8,365 nt of DNA from an uncultured bacterium (GCA_937858775.1 CALLYX010000076.1:1-8365), one strand, 5' to 3'; counted from the stretch's first letter, positions 1-5,679 are shown. Numbers and translations: made by a program. The notes: a model not told the origin generated them from the sequence alone.

Positions 1-299
1 ACCCGACGGAAACCGCTGTGCTCAAAGGCGATCCGCGGATGGCTGAGCTGTTGCGGCGGGCGGTGTGGGACCACGTAGGGACGGCTTCGGAGGCGCTCGT
101 CGTCCCGCGCGGGGCGCGCAAGTGGCGGGTCGCGGCATACCTCGTGCAGGAGTTTCCCCGCGAGCGCCGCCGGGTCGCGGCCGAGGATGGCCGCGAAGGC
201 GCGGTTGGCGAAAAGGATCCTGCCGTCGGCGGCGGTGCAGCGGCACACCCCGTCCCTCATCGACCTCGCGAAGCGGGTGAAGAGGTCTTTCGAGGGCAT
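1..299 (-). CDS. PAS-domain protein, N-terminal part (runs off left edge)
   Basis: The frame opens at ATG 299, preceded by a GGGGGGAG ribosome-binding site, and stays open to the window edge: 99 codons with no stop. Residues about 16-54 read as the first half of a PAS sensor domain (DGVCRC, then GRILFANRAFAAILGRDP, then a G-K-x-L-x-E step). PAS domains bind small ligands or sense redox state and usually head a histidine kinase, diguanylate cyclase or transcriptional regulator. The output domain lies outside the window, so the function is unknown. It starts 50 nt after the EIIA stop on the same strand and is probably in that operon. By hand count, third-position GC is about 31/33 in 201-297 but only about 39/51 in 3-153, and the residues after about 49 no longer look like PAS. 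A frameshift or a divergent half-domain is possible. Confidence 0.7.
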   Translation of the reverse strand, partial: MPSKDLFTRFARSMRDGVCRCTAADGRILFANRAFAAILGRDPAALAGKLLHEVCRDPPLARPARDDERLRSRPYVVPHRPPQQLSHPRIAFEHSGFRR

Positions 300-349
300 C
301 TCTCCCCCCGGTTGCCCCCGGCGGGGCATACGGCGCGCGGCGCCCGCCG

Positions 350-835
350 TCAGGCCCCCGGGGGCCCGCCGCCTTCCTGCCGCGCGCACGCGGCGCCGGC
401 AATCACGGCGATGACCTCCCCGGGCGTTGGGGCCTCTAGGAGCGCGTCGCGGTGCCGGTCGCAGCGGCAGAGCCTCACGGTCTGCGCCAGGATATCGAGA
501 TACGCGCCATGTTGGGCGGGCGGGTGGATGAGGAGCCAGAGGAGATGCACCATCCGGCCGTCCGGGGCGTCCCAGGGGATCGCGCGCTCGCTCCTCCCGA
601 AGATCACCTTGAGGCCGCGCACCGCATTCGTCACCGCGTGCGCGACGATCACGGATCTCCCGACCGCGCTGCAACGGCATCCCTCGGCGTCGTAGAGCGC
701 CGACAGAACCTCCCCGTGCTCCCTCCCCCGGGCGGGCAACACCCTTTCCAGGAGTTCGCGGAGCGCCTCCCAGCGGTCTCGGGCCTTCATCCCGAGGATC
801 ACGTCAGCGGGGCCGATGCACTGGCGCAGTTCCAT
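350..835 (-). CDS. PTS EIIA type-2 (PtsN/fructose-family) domain protein
   Basis: A 161-residue single-domain protein resembling the type-2 EIIA of the phosphotransferase system. In this family a histidine takes phosphate from HPr or NPr, for sugar uptake (FruA/MtlA) or regulation (PtsN, EIIA-Ntr). Visible hallmarks are the phospho-histidine region SVIVAHAVTNAV with H66, the PWDAPDGRMVHLLWLLIHPP strand-loop segment at about 89-108, and a C-terminal helix ending GEVIAVI. Two departures are visible: A-H replaces the usual P-H at the active site, and the auxiliary histidine before the L-x-x-L helix appears to be Tyr (AYLDIL). No transporter domain adjoins it, which favours a regulatory PtsN-like role. 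ATG 835 is chosen over ATG 859 because GGAGG lies 4 nt before it and a promoter -10 covers 858-863. It is the first gene of a unit with the PAS protein. Confidence 0.85.
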   Translation of the reverse strand: MELRQCIGPADVILGMKARDRWEALRELLERVLPARGREHGEVLSALYDAEGCRCSAVGRSVIVAHAVTNAVRGLKVIFGRSERAIPWDAPDGRMVHLLWLLIHPPAQHGAYLDILAQTVRLCRCDRHRDALLEAPTPGEVIAVIAGAACARQEGGGPPGA

Positions 836-839
836 CTTG

Positions 840-844
840 CCTCC
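840..844 (-). promoter_or_regulatory. Ribosome-binding site fixing the EIIA start
   Basis: GGAGG on the minus strand ends 4 nt before ATG 835. The upstream in-frame ATG codons at 859 and 856 have no such site and fall at or before the predicted transcript start, so this site decides the start. Confidence 0.65.
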
Positions 845-857
845 GGCGCGCGGCATC

Positions 858-886
858 ATAATACCCGATCCGCGCCTATTCGTGAA
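858..886 (-). promoter_or_regulatory. Sigma-70-type promoter for EIIA-PAS unit
   Basis: On the minus strand, TTCACG (886-881, 4/6 to consensus), a 17-bp spacer and TATTAT (863-858, 5/6). The predicted transcript start is near 851, giving a leader of about 16 nt that contains the GGAGG site. It is divergent from the promoter at 1011-1039. Confidence 0.55.
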
Positions 887-1010
887 GCCCCAACTGAAAA
901 GGAATATCTTTTGAGTTCGCCCCCGCCCGGGTCCGTGTATCCGTCCCTTGAAAGTGCGGCGGGAAGTCGGGCGCGCCCGTCAATCGCCGTCCCGGGCCCG
1001 CCTTCGCGCC

Positions 1011-1039
1011 TTGACACCCCGGGGTGCCTTTACTACCAT
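1011..1039 (+). promoter_or_regulatory. Sigma-70-type promoter for the CsgG-like lipoprotein
   Basis: A perfect TTGACA (1011-1016), a 17-bp spacer and TACCAT (1034-1039, 4/6). The transcript would start near 1046, about 40 nt before ATG 1085. Confidence 0.65.
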
Positions 1040-1084
1040 GGGGCGCGTTGCCTGCTCGGGCCTTTCCACCAAGGGGGCGTGCGA

Positions 1085-1690
1085 ATGAAGAAGAGATTGC
1101 CGTGGGCCCTCGCGGCGCTCGTCGCCGCTTCGGCCGGCTGCAAGGGGATCTCCAGCGTGAAATACAGCCGATTCGACCGCGGGAGGAGGATCACCGCGGT
1201 CGCCGTCGTCGCCAACGACCAGACCGTGGCCGACCGGTACAAGATGTGGGCGTGGACGAAGCGGAAGCCGCGCGTCGTCCCCGAGGACAGGTTCGCCGAG
1301 AAGATCAGCGCCTCCCTAGCGTCGCGGACCGACGTCCCGGTCGTCCCCGAGGCGGCGGTCAAGGAGGCGCTCGATCGTCTGAACCTGAAAGGCAAGGCCG
1401 CGCTGACGCACGGGGATCTCCGCGAGATCGGCCGTCTGACGGGCGCCGACGCGATCCTGCAGGCCGAGGTCTCCTTCTACCTTCAAAACTACCTCTTCTG
1501 GAAGACGCTCGGCGTGGTCGAGATCACCATGATGATCAGGGGGCTCCCGGACGGCAACCTCCTTTGGGAGGCGAAGGGGCGGAACGTCGGCCTCTTCATG
1601 ACGACCGACACGGCGCTGGAGAAGGTGCGCGACACTATGCTCGCACAGGCCGCCCGGAAGCTCGCTGCCGACGCCGGAATGAGCCGCTGA
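1085..1690 (+). CDS. CsgG/LpoB-like lipoprotein
   Basis: A 201-residue exported protein. Residues 1-18 form a signal peptide (MKKR, hydrophobic stretch, ASAG) ending at C19, a plausible lipid-modified cysteine although the -3 residue is Ser. The mature part has the pattern of small CsgG/LpoB-type envelope lipoproteins: an opening strand ITAVAVVAND, a helix following EDRFAEKISASL, a VPVVPEAAVKEAL segment, then REIGRLTGADAILQAEV, a T-G-A-D-A-(I/V)-L step common in that fold. It ends with two more strands (VVEITMMIRG, GNLLWEAKG) and an amphipathic helix. Members of this fold act as secretion-pore or cell-wall-enzyme accessory proteins, but the role here is unknown. ATG 1085 follows AAGGGGG and has its own promoter; the longer upstream open frame has no start of comparable quality. 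A GC-rich hairpin follows the stop. Confidence 0.8.
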   Translation: MKKRLPWALAALVAASAGCKGISSVKYSRFDRGRRITAVAVVANDQTVADRYKMWAWTKRKPRVVPEDRFAEKISASLASRTDVPVVPEAAVKEALDRLNLKGKAALTHGDLREIGRLTGADAILQAEVSFYLQNYLFWKTLGVVEITMMIRGLPDGNLLWEAKGRNVGLFMTTDTALEKVRDTMLAQAARKLAADAGMSR

Positions 1691-1692
1691 GC

Positions 1693-1731
1693 CGCCCCGG
1701 GCCCGACACGGGGCGAAGGACCGGCCGGTCC
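1693..1731 (+). terminator. Hairpins after the CsgG-like gene, no U-tract
   Basis: Two nucleotides after the stop, CGCCCCG (1693-1699) pairs with CGGGGCG (1709-1715) around a 9-nt loop. A 14-nt perfect palindrome, GGACCGGCCGGTCC, follows at 1718-1731. There is no run of T, so this is at best a weak or factor-assisted terminator, or an mRNA 3' stabiliser. Confidence 0.35.
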
Positions 1732-1795
1732 GGCCCGCGCCGCCCGGCGCCCTGGAACGGCGCTGAAGCCGCGGCGCCGTCGCGGGGGCATTCCC

Positions 1796-2035
1796 ATGGG
1801 AAGCATGCGTTCTCTCAGGCGCGCCGCCGCCCTGGCGCTGGCCGCCGCCGCCCTCGCCGCCTGCGAGCGGAGACTCATCCGGAAGGAGGAGAAGCCGTTC
1901 ATGACGTGGGCCGAGCAGAATTGGCGCACGCTCACCCCCAAGCAGAAGGCCGACTACTACGAGATGATAGACAGGCAGAAGGAGCGCGCGCGGAAGGAGC
2001 GGCAGAAGGAGTCCGCGCGGGAAAAACGGAGGTAA
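1796..2035 (+). CDS. Small charged lipoprotein, unknown function
   Basis: A 79-residue protein. Residues 5-22 form a signal peptide (RSLRR, then an Ala/Leu core) ending in a clean L-A-A-C lipobox, so C23 would be lipid-modified. The mature portion of about 57 residues is very hydrophilic. It has a short aromatic segment (FMTWAEQNWRTLTPKQ) and then a Lys/Arg/Glu-rich helix to the end that could be a coiled coil or a peptidoglycan- or RNA-facing tail. I recognise no family. ATG 1796 has GGGGG 7 nt upstream; ATG 1805 is an alternative that gives the same mature protein. No promoter of its own is evident in the 105-nt gap, so it may be read from the promoter at 1011. Its stop codon sits 5 nt before a tRNA gene. 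Confidence 0.75.
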   Translation: MGSMRSLRRAAALALAAAALAACERRLIRKEEKPFMTWAEQNWRTLTPKQKADYYEMIDRQKERARKERQKESAREKRR

Positions 2036-2040
2036 CCGAT

Positions 2041-2116
2041 CGGGGCGTGGCGCAGCTGGGAGCGCGTCTGGTTTGGGACCAGAAGGTCCCGGGTTCGAAT
2101 CCCGGCGCCCCGACCA
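2041..2116 (+). tRNA. tRNA-Pro (anticodon UGG), CCA encoded
   Basis: A full cloverleaf can be drawn. The 7-bp acceptor stem pairs CGGGGCG (2041-2047) with CGCCCCG (2106-2112). The D stem is GCGC/GCGC (2050-2053, 2062-2065). The anticodon stem TCTGG/CCAGA encloses the loop TTTGGGA, with anticodon TGG at 2074-2076. The T arm is CCGGG-TTCGAAT-CCCGG. Discriminator A2113 is followed by encoded CCA (2114-2116). C1 at the 5' end is typical of bacterial tRNA-Pro. UGG reads CCA and, by wobble, other CCN codons. It starts 5 nt after the small lipoprotein's stop, so it is probably cut out of that transcript. Confidence 0.96.
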
Positions 2117-2170
2117 TCCCCGCGGCCGTCCGCTGCGGCTGCCCGTTGGAACTCGGCCCGCGGCCCGGCG

Positions 2171-2200
2171 GCGGGGGCGGTCGCTTTTCCCGCCCCCCGC
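2171..2200 (+). terminator. GC-rich hairpin after tRNA-Pro
   Basis: GCGGGGGCGG (2171-2180) pairs with the C-rich arm at 2189-2200, with a one-base bulge and a loop containing TTTT. No T-run follows the stem. It could end the tRNA transcript inefficiently, letting the downstream lipoprotein gene be read through, since no clear promoter is seen for that gene. Confidence 0.35.
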
Positions 2201-2223
2201 TTCCATAACGGCGCCTCGACTAA

Positions 2224-2230
2224 AGGGAGG
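2224..2230 (+). promoter_or_regulatory. Ribosome-binding site deciding ATG 2239
   Basis: AGGGAGG lies 8 nt before ATG 2239. It overlaps the in-frame GTG at 2230, which therefore cannot use it, so ATG 2239 is preferred. Confidence 0.65.
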
Positions 2231-2238
2231 TGTCAGCG

Positions 2239-2718
2239 ATGAAGAGCGCGACCGGTTTCGCTTCCGCCGTTTCCCTTATCCTCCTCGCCTCCTGCGCCCG
2301 CCCGCCCGCGGCGAAGCCGGGTACGGCCGCCCCCGCCGCCGTCCCGGCCGCGATCGAGGGGACGTGGCGGGAGATCCGGAACGAAAATCAGCCCGTGACG
2401 GGCAAGACGTGGACGTTTGCGGGCAACCGGGTCTCCATCCGCGACCACGAGACCGCCTACACCGGCACATTTTCCACGGACGACACCCGCGATCCGAAGA
2501 CGATCGATTTCGCGTTCGAGGGCTATCCGGCCAACCAGGGGATTTACCTGCTGACCGGCGCCCTCCTTACGCTCAAGGTCCGGAACACCGCCGCGGAGAG
2601 GGCGAAGAACTTCGGGATCGAGAACGGCTACACCCTGATCCTATGCGAGCGCGCGAAGGAGAATGCCGGGAAGCGGCCGGCTGCGGACGGGACGCCGCCC
2701 GCGCGCGGGGGCCGATAG
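2239..2718 (+). CDS. TIGR03067-like lipoprotein
   Basis: A 159-residue lipoprotein. Residues 1-18 form a signal peptide ending in a textbook L-A-S-C lipobox (C19), followed by an Ala/Pro-rich linker to about residue 38. The rest follows the pattern of the TIGR03067 domain (small, lipocalin-like, common in Planctomycetes, function unknown): EGTWREI, then TWTFAGNRVSIRD, then TYTGTFSTD with an invariant-looking D-P-K-T-I-D-F, then NQGIYLLTGALLTLKV and a closing TLILCERAKE strand. The domain is a small antiparallel beta structure; no catalytic residues are evident. The last 15 or so residues (GKRPAADGTPPARGGR) look like untidy extra tail, and this is where the start of the next gene is unclear. 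The start is fixed by the AGGGAGG site. It is likely transcribed with the two genes that follow. Confidence 0.8.
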   Translation: MKSATGFASAVSLILLASCARPPAAKPGTAAPAAVPAAIEGTWREIRNENQPVTGKTWTFAGNRVSIRDHETAYTGTFSTDDTRDPKTIDFAFEGYPANQGIYLLTGALLTLKVRNTAAERAKNFGIENGYTLILCERAKENAGKRPAADGTPPARGGR

Positions 2719-3224
2719 AGGCCCGGCCGCCGCACCCGATCTACGTCGTCCATAAGCACGCGGCGCGCACCCTCCACTACGACCTGCGCCTCGAGTCGGG
2801 CGGCGTGCTCAAGTCATGGGCGCTGCCGAAGGGGCCCTCCACCGACCCCGCCCGCAAGCGCCTCGCCGTGCCGGTGGAGGACCACGACCTCGGCTACGCC
2901 CTCTTCGAGGGGGTGATCCCCGAGGGGCGGTACGGCGCGGGGGCGGTGCTGGTCTGGGACATGGGGACATACCGCCTCCCCGGCGGACAGGGCTCGCTCG
3001 ACGAGGCCCTCGGGCGCGGCCTGGCGAGGGTGTGGATCGATGGGAGGAAGATAAGGGGCGGCTACTCCCTGGTCCGAGCGGGGAAAATCGGCTGGCTCCT
3101 GATAAAGGACGACGACGACGAGGCGGATCCCGGGCGCGACCCCGTAAAGGACGAGCCGGCCTCCGTTCTCAGCGGGTTGACGATCGAGCAGATCGCCGCG
3201 GGCGGCGGGCGCGCCTTGGAGTGA
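2643..3224 (+). CDS. Stand-alone LigD-type 3'-phosphoesterase; start uncertain
   Basis: The domain is the phosphoesterase (PE) module of bacterial DNA ligase D, which trims 3'-phosphates and 3'-ribonucleotides during double-strand break repair. From 2736 it reads VVHKHAARTLHYDLRLE, VLKSWALPKGPS, VEDHDLGY, FEGVIPEGRYGAG. Counted from ATG 2643, H39, H45, D47, R49, H81 and Y85 match the spacing of the catalytic set in P. aeruginosa LigD (H42, H48, D50, R52, H84, Y88, from memory). The usual Gln before the first His is His (H37), and the N-terminal R-D...E segment of LigD PE is not evident. No ligase or polymerase domain follows, so it is a single-domain protein. The end at TGA 3224 is firm. The start is not: ATG 2643 is the nearest standard in-frame start, has no SD and overlaps the previous gene by 76 nt. 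The next gene follows after 47 nt. Confidence 0.8.
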   Translation: MRAREGECREAAGCGRDAARARGPIEARPPHPIYVVHKHAARTLHYDLRLESGGVLKSWALPKGPSTDPARKRLAVPVEDHDLGYALFEGVIPEGRYGAGAVLVWDMGTYRLPGGQGSLDEALGRGLARVWIDGRKIRGGYSLVRAGKIGWLLIKDDDDEADPGRDPVKDEPASVLSGLTIEQIAAGGGRALE

Positions 3225-3258
3225 CGCCGCCCGCGCGCGGCGGCGGACGGGGGATGGG

Positions 3259-3264
3259 AAGGGG
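3259..3264 (+). promoter_or_regulatory. Ribosome-binding site favouring GTG 3272
   Basis: AAGGGG lies 7 nt before GTG 3272. The in-frame ATG at 3254 would add only a short basic extension that the family does not usually have. Confidence 0.55.
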
Positions 3265-3271
3265 TGCCCGC

Positions 3272-3751
3272 GTGTCTTCGATCTACCTGGATATCGAAAC
3301 GACGAGCCTGGACCCGGGGGACGGGGAGCTGACCGTCCTCGGATTGTACGTCGAGGAGAAGAAGCTCCTGGTGCAGCTCCACGGGGAGAATCTGCACGCC
3401 GGCAACCTGCTCTGCCACGTCGGCCCGACGCACACCATCTACACGTACAACGGGGAACGGTTCGACCTGCCGTATATCCATGAGAAGCTGGGCGTGGACC
3501 TCTCACGGATCTGCCGGCACGTCGACCTGATGCACGCCTGCCACGCGCGGAACCTCCGCGGCGGGATGAAAAAGGTGGAGAGGCTCCTGGGGATACCGCG
3601 GAGGCTCGCGGAGGTGAACGGGCTCGTCGCTGTCGAGCTCTGGCGGCATTACCGCGACGCCGGGAACGTCGAGGCGCTCAGGACGCTGCTCGACTACAAC
3701 GCGGAGGACGTCATGAACCTCCGTGCGATGCGCCTCGCGCTCGGGGTGTGA
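3272..3751 (+). CDS. RNase H-like DEDD 3'-5' exonuclease (YprB-type domain)
   Basis: A 159-residue protein made up only of the RNase_H_2 (YprB-like) fold, a two-metal 3'-5' exonuclease of the DEDD superfamily. Exo I is YLDIETT with D7 and E9. Exo II is YTYNGERFDLPYI with D65. Exo III is YNAEDVMNL with Y142 and D146, so all four metal-binding acidic residues are present, and Tyr sits where many relatives have His. The middle (DLMHACHARNLRGGMKKVER, then LLGIPRR) matches the family's usual helices. Its substrate, DNA or RNA, cannot be read from the sequence. GTG 3272 is preferred because AAGGGG sits 7 nt upstream and the protein then begins at the first strand. It follows the phosphoesterase by 47 nt and is probably in the same operon. 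It converges on the DHH gene with a 19-nt gap. Confidence 0.87.
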   Translation: MSSIYLDIETTSLDPGDGELTVLGLYVEEKKLLVQLHGENLHAGNLLCHVGPTHTIYTYNGERFDLPYIHEKLGVDLSRICRHVDLMHACHARNLRGGMKKVERLLGIPRRLAEVNGLVAVELWRHYRDAGNVEALRTLLDYNAEDVMNLRAMRLALGV

Positions 3752-3770
3752 CGACCGGGCCGCGGCGCCA

Positions 3771-4808
3771 TCATCCGTCCACCGGCCCGGGCCGGTCGCC
3801 GCCCCCGCGGACGGCCGAGCGCATCTCCCCGATCACCCTCCGGGCCGCCTCGCGGAGCCCCACCCCCCTCACCAACGCGCCCGCGGCCGTCCGGTGCCCC
3901 CCGCCCCCTATCCTCTGGGCGGCCGCGCCCACGTCCACGCCGGCCTTCGAACGCATCCAGACCTCGACCCCCGACCTCTCCTCGTGGAGCATCGCGACCG
4001 CCTGCACCCGTTTCATGCTCAGGAGCTGGTGAAGCGCCTCCGAGGCGAGGTCCCTCTGGGCGTACGTGAGGCGCCCGCTTCCGGGCATCGAGAACCACGC
4101 GATCGCCCCGCCGTCCTCGTAGGCGACCCTCCCGAGGAGGCCGGCCATGTCGTCGAGCCAGGTGTCCGGCCGAAGGTAGTAGAGCTTCTCCTGGAGGGCC
4201 TCTGTGTCGACGCCGCCCTTGACGAGCTCGGCGAGGACGCGCAGCATGTTCCCCGCGGGGTCGATATACTTCAGGCCGATCGTGTCGGTGCATATGCCCA
4301 CATACAGGGCCTCCGCGACGGCCCCGCTGACCGGCGCGCCGAGGGCCCTTATCACCTCGTAGGCCAGCTCAGACGCCCCCCCCGCGTCGAACCGGACGTA
4401 GTTGACGTCGCCGAAGAACGCGTTGTCGCGGTGGTGGTCGATATTGATCGTCAGCGCGCCCCCGCGCCCCGCCATCCCCGAGAGGTCGCCGAGGCGGTGG
4501 TAGTCGCACGAGTCGGTGACCACGATCACCTCGGCCTCGTCCACGGCGCGCTCGCTCTCCCCCGGCCTGTAGGGCGACAGCGCGCCGTCTCGGTTCAGGA
4601 ACTCGAGCGCGGGAGGGATTGCGTCCAGGCGGAGCGAAACGACCTGTTTCCCGAGGGCGCGGAGCGCGAGGGTCACGGCGATCTGGGAGCCGATGGCGTC
4701 GCCGTCCGGCTCCTCGTGCGAAAAAACGGCGAAGCGGCGGTGCGCCCCCACCGCCCCCCGTATCTCCCGGAGGAGGGACTCCCTCGCTTCGCCCCGTGCC
4801 TCTCGCAT
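3771..4808 (-). CDS. nrnA: DHH/DHHA1 phosphoesterase, NrnA-like (nanoRNase / pAp phosphatase)
   Basis: A 345-residue cytoplasmic protein with both domains of the NrnA group, which degrades 2-5 nt RNAs from the end and removes the 3'-phosphate from pAp. The DHH domain shows FSHEEPDGDAIGS (H31, D35, D37), VVTDSCDYHRLG (D99), NIDHHRDN (D124-H125-H126) and LYVGICTDTIGLKY (D175), giving the full Mn-binding set. The DHHA1 domain follows, with VEVWMRSKAGVDVGAAAQ and the substrate-binding GGGGH at 301-305, then RTAAG. The usual T-D-T-G-x-F step reads T-D-T-I-G-L. Length is slightly above the family norm because of a Gly/Arg/Pro-rich tail. ATG 4808 is chosen because GGGGA lies 7 nt upstream; the longer upstream frame is low-complexity and overlaps the previous gene. 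It lies 55 nt after the nitroreductase and is likely co-transcribed with it. Confidence 0.9.
   Translation of the reverse strand: MREARGEARESLLREIRGAVGAHRRFAVFSHEEPDGDAIGSQIAVTLALRALGKQVVSLRLDAIPPALEFLNRDGALSPYRPGESERAVDEAEVIVVTDSCDYHRLGDLSGMAGRGGALTINIDHHRDNAFFGDVNYVRFDAGGASELAYEVIRALGAPVSGAVAEALYVGICTDTIGLKYIDPAGNMLRVLAELVKGGVDTEALQEKLYYLRPDTWLDDMAGLLGRVAYEDGGAIAWFSMPGSGRLTYAQRDLASEALHQLLSMKRVQAVAMLHEERSGVEVWMRSKAGVDVGAAAQRIGGGGHRTAAGALVRGVGLREAARRVIGEMRSAVRGGGDRPGPVDG
3781..3796. other. 16-nt perfect palindrome in the convergent junction
   Basis: ACCGGCCCGGGCCGGT equals its own reverse complement. It lies inside the last codons of the DHH gene and 29 nt after the exonuclease stop. It could form a hairpin or cruciform and act as a bidirectional pause or terminator; no T-run flanks it on either side. 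Confidence 0.4.
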
Positions 4809-4863
4809 GCGGAATTCCCCGGGCCGGACGGATCCTCGAACGCCCGCCCCCCCGCCCCCGCGA

Positions 4864-5505
4864 TCACTCCTTCGGGTATCCGACCGGCTGCGACAGGATG
4901 ACCTTCTGGCCGGGACGGAGCCCCATGATCCTCTCGAGCCTCGGCTTGTCAATCCAGCCCAGCACCACGGTGGCGAGCCCCTCGGATGCGCAGAACAGAT
5001 AGACGTTTTGGCTGATGAATCCCGCGTCGGCCGAGCAGTAGAAATCGCGCGCTTCGGGCGGGACGCCGGCCGCCTTCCCGTGGTCCGCCACGTACACGAG
5101 CACGACCGGCGCCGTCTTCACGAACGCCTGCCCCCCCGCCGCGGCGCGGATGTCCCCGGCGAGGACCGGGTCAAGGCGGTGGGCGGGCGCGTCGTAACGA
5201 TAGAGGCCGTCGGCGGTGGCGGCGTAGAGATCTATCTCCCGCCAGTCCTTCGCGGACGGCGCGGTGCGCCTCCCCGAGTCGGGGCGGTTCACGCCGCAGG
5301 CGGCCCAGAGAAGGTTCGAGAGCGTCTGCGGCGGGATCCCCTTGGCGGCGAACGAGCGCGTGGACTTCCGGAGGGAGAGCGCCCGCATGAGCGGCCTGCC
5401 GCCGTCCTTCTGAGGGGCGGGCAGGGGGAACTGGGGGGGACCGCCGGCCGCCGCGGCGGCGCATATGGCCAGCAACGCGCAAACACCGGCCGCCGTCCTT
5501 CTCAT
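4864..5505 (-). CDS. Exported SagB/ThcOx-type nitroreductase-family flavoprotein
   Basis: A 213-residue protein. Residues 1-20 form a signal peptide (MRR, then an Ala/Leu/Ile core), predicting export; the cysteines in it do not form a good lipobox. After FPLPAPQKDGG comes the nitroreductase FMN motif SLRKSTRSF (R46, S48, R50), then LSNLLWAACGVNR, RTAPSAKDWREIDLY and APVVLVYVADH. The C-terminal half has ADAGFISQNVYLFCASEGLATVVLGW and the closing VILSQPVGYPKE. This follows the pattern of exported SagB-like nitroreductases in many Gram-negative bacteria, whose substrates are mostly unknown. FMN enzymes of this fold reduce nitro groups, quinones or heterocycles. No SagC/D-type cyclisation partners are nearby, so a natural-product role is unlikely. 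ATG 5505 follows GGGGGG; the 14-residue upstream extension would spoil the signal peptide. It has its own promoter and precedes the DHH gene. Confidence 0.88.
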   Translation of the reverse strand: MRRTAAGVCALLAICAAAAAGGPPQFPLPAPQKDGGRPLMRALSLRKSTRSFAAKGIPPQTLSNLLWAACGVNRPDSGRRTAPSAKDWREIDLYAATADGLYRYDAPAHRLDPVLAGDIRAAAGGQAFVKTAPVVLVYVADHGKAAGVPPEARDFYCSADAGFISQNVYLFCASEGLATVVLGWIDKPRLERIMGLRPGQKVILSQPVGYPKE

Positions 5506-5556
5506 CCGACGCCCCCCGGTTCCGCGGCGCGACAAGGGCCCGCGCAATATCCGCGC

Positions 5557-5585
5557 ATTGTATCCCGTATCCGCCCTCCCGTCCA
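5557..5585 (-). promoter_or_regulatory. Sigma-70-type promoter for nitroreductase-DHH unit
   Basis: On the minus strand, TGGACG (5585-5580, 4/6), a 17-bp spacer and TACAAT (5562-5557, 5/6). The transcript would start near 5550, about 45 nt before ATG 5505. Confidence 0.6.
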
Positions 5586-5593
5586 GCGTCGAG

Positions 5594-5614
5594 CGGCGCC
5601 GGGGCCCGGCGCCG
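5594..5614. promoter_or_regulatory. 10-bp inverted repeat between divergent promoters
   Basis: The arms CGGCGCCGGG (5594-5603) and CCCGGCGCCG (5605-5614) are perfect reverse complements around a single G at 5604. It sits just upstream of the -35 of the nitroreductase promoter and about 65 bp upstream of the hydrolase -10. The position suits an operator or activator site, but the arms are pure G/C and chance is not excluded. Confidence 0.35.
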
Positions 5615-5679
5615 GGCGCGCGCGCGGCCCGGATCTTCCGCAGGGGCGCACGCGCCCATATCGCCCCGCTGCCCCGTTA

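Noticed and set aside
22..695. Open frames overlapping the PAS and EIIA genes (plus 18-695, minus 22-402)
   Set aside because: They are GC-driven shadows with Arg/Pro/Gly/Ala-rich translations and no domain signal; the PAS and EIIA frames carry clear family motifs.
452..1084. Upstream extension of the CsgG-like gene
   Set aside because: It is antisense to the EIIA gene and passes through two promoter elements; the signal peptide begins at ATG 1085.
2041..2240. tRNA-Pro as an integration (att) site
   Set aside because: No integrase gene and no second copy of the tRNA 3' end are visible in the window; flanking genes show no compositional break.
2239..3224. Lipoprotein-phosphoesterase fusion by stop-codon read-through
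   Set aside because: The TAG at 2716-2718 is in a different frame from the phosphoesterase, so read-through cannot join them. A frameshift would be needed, no slippery sequence is evident, and an exported form of a DNA-repair enzyme makes little sense.
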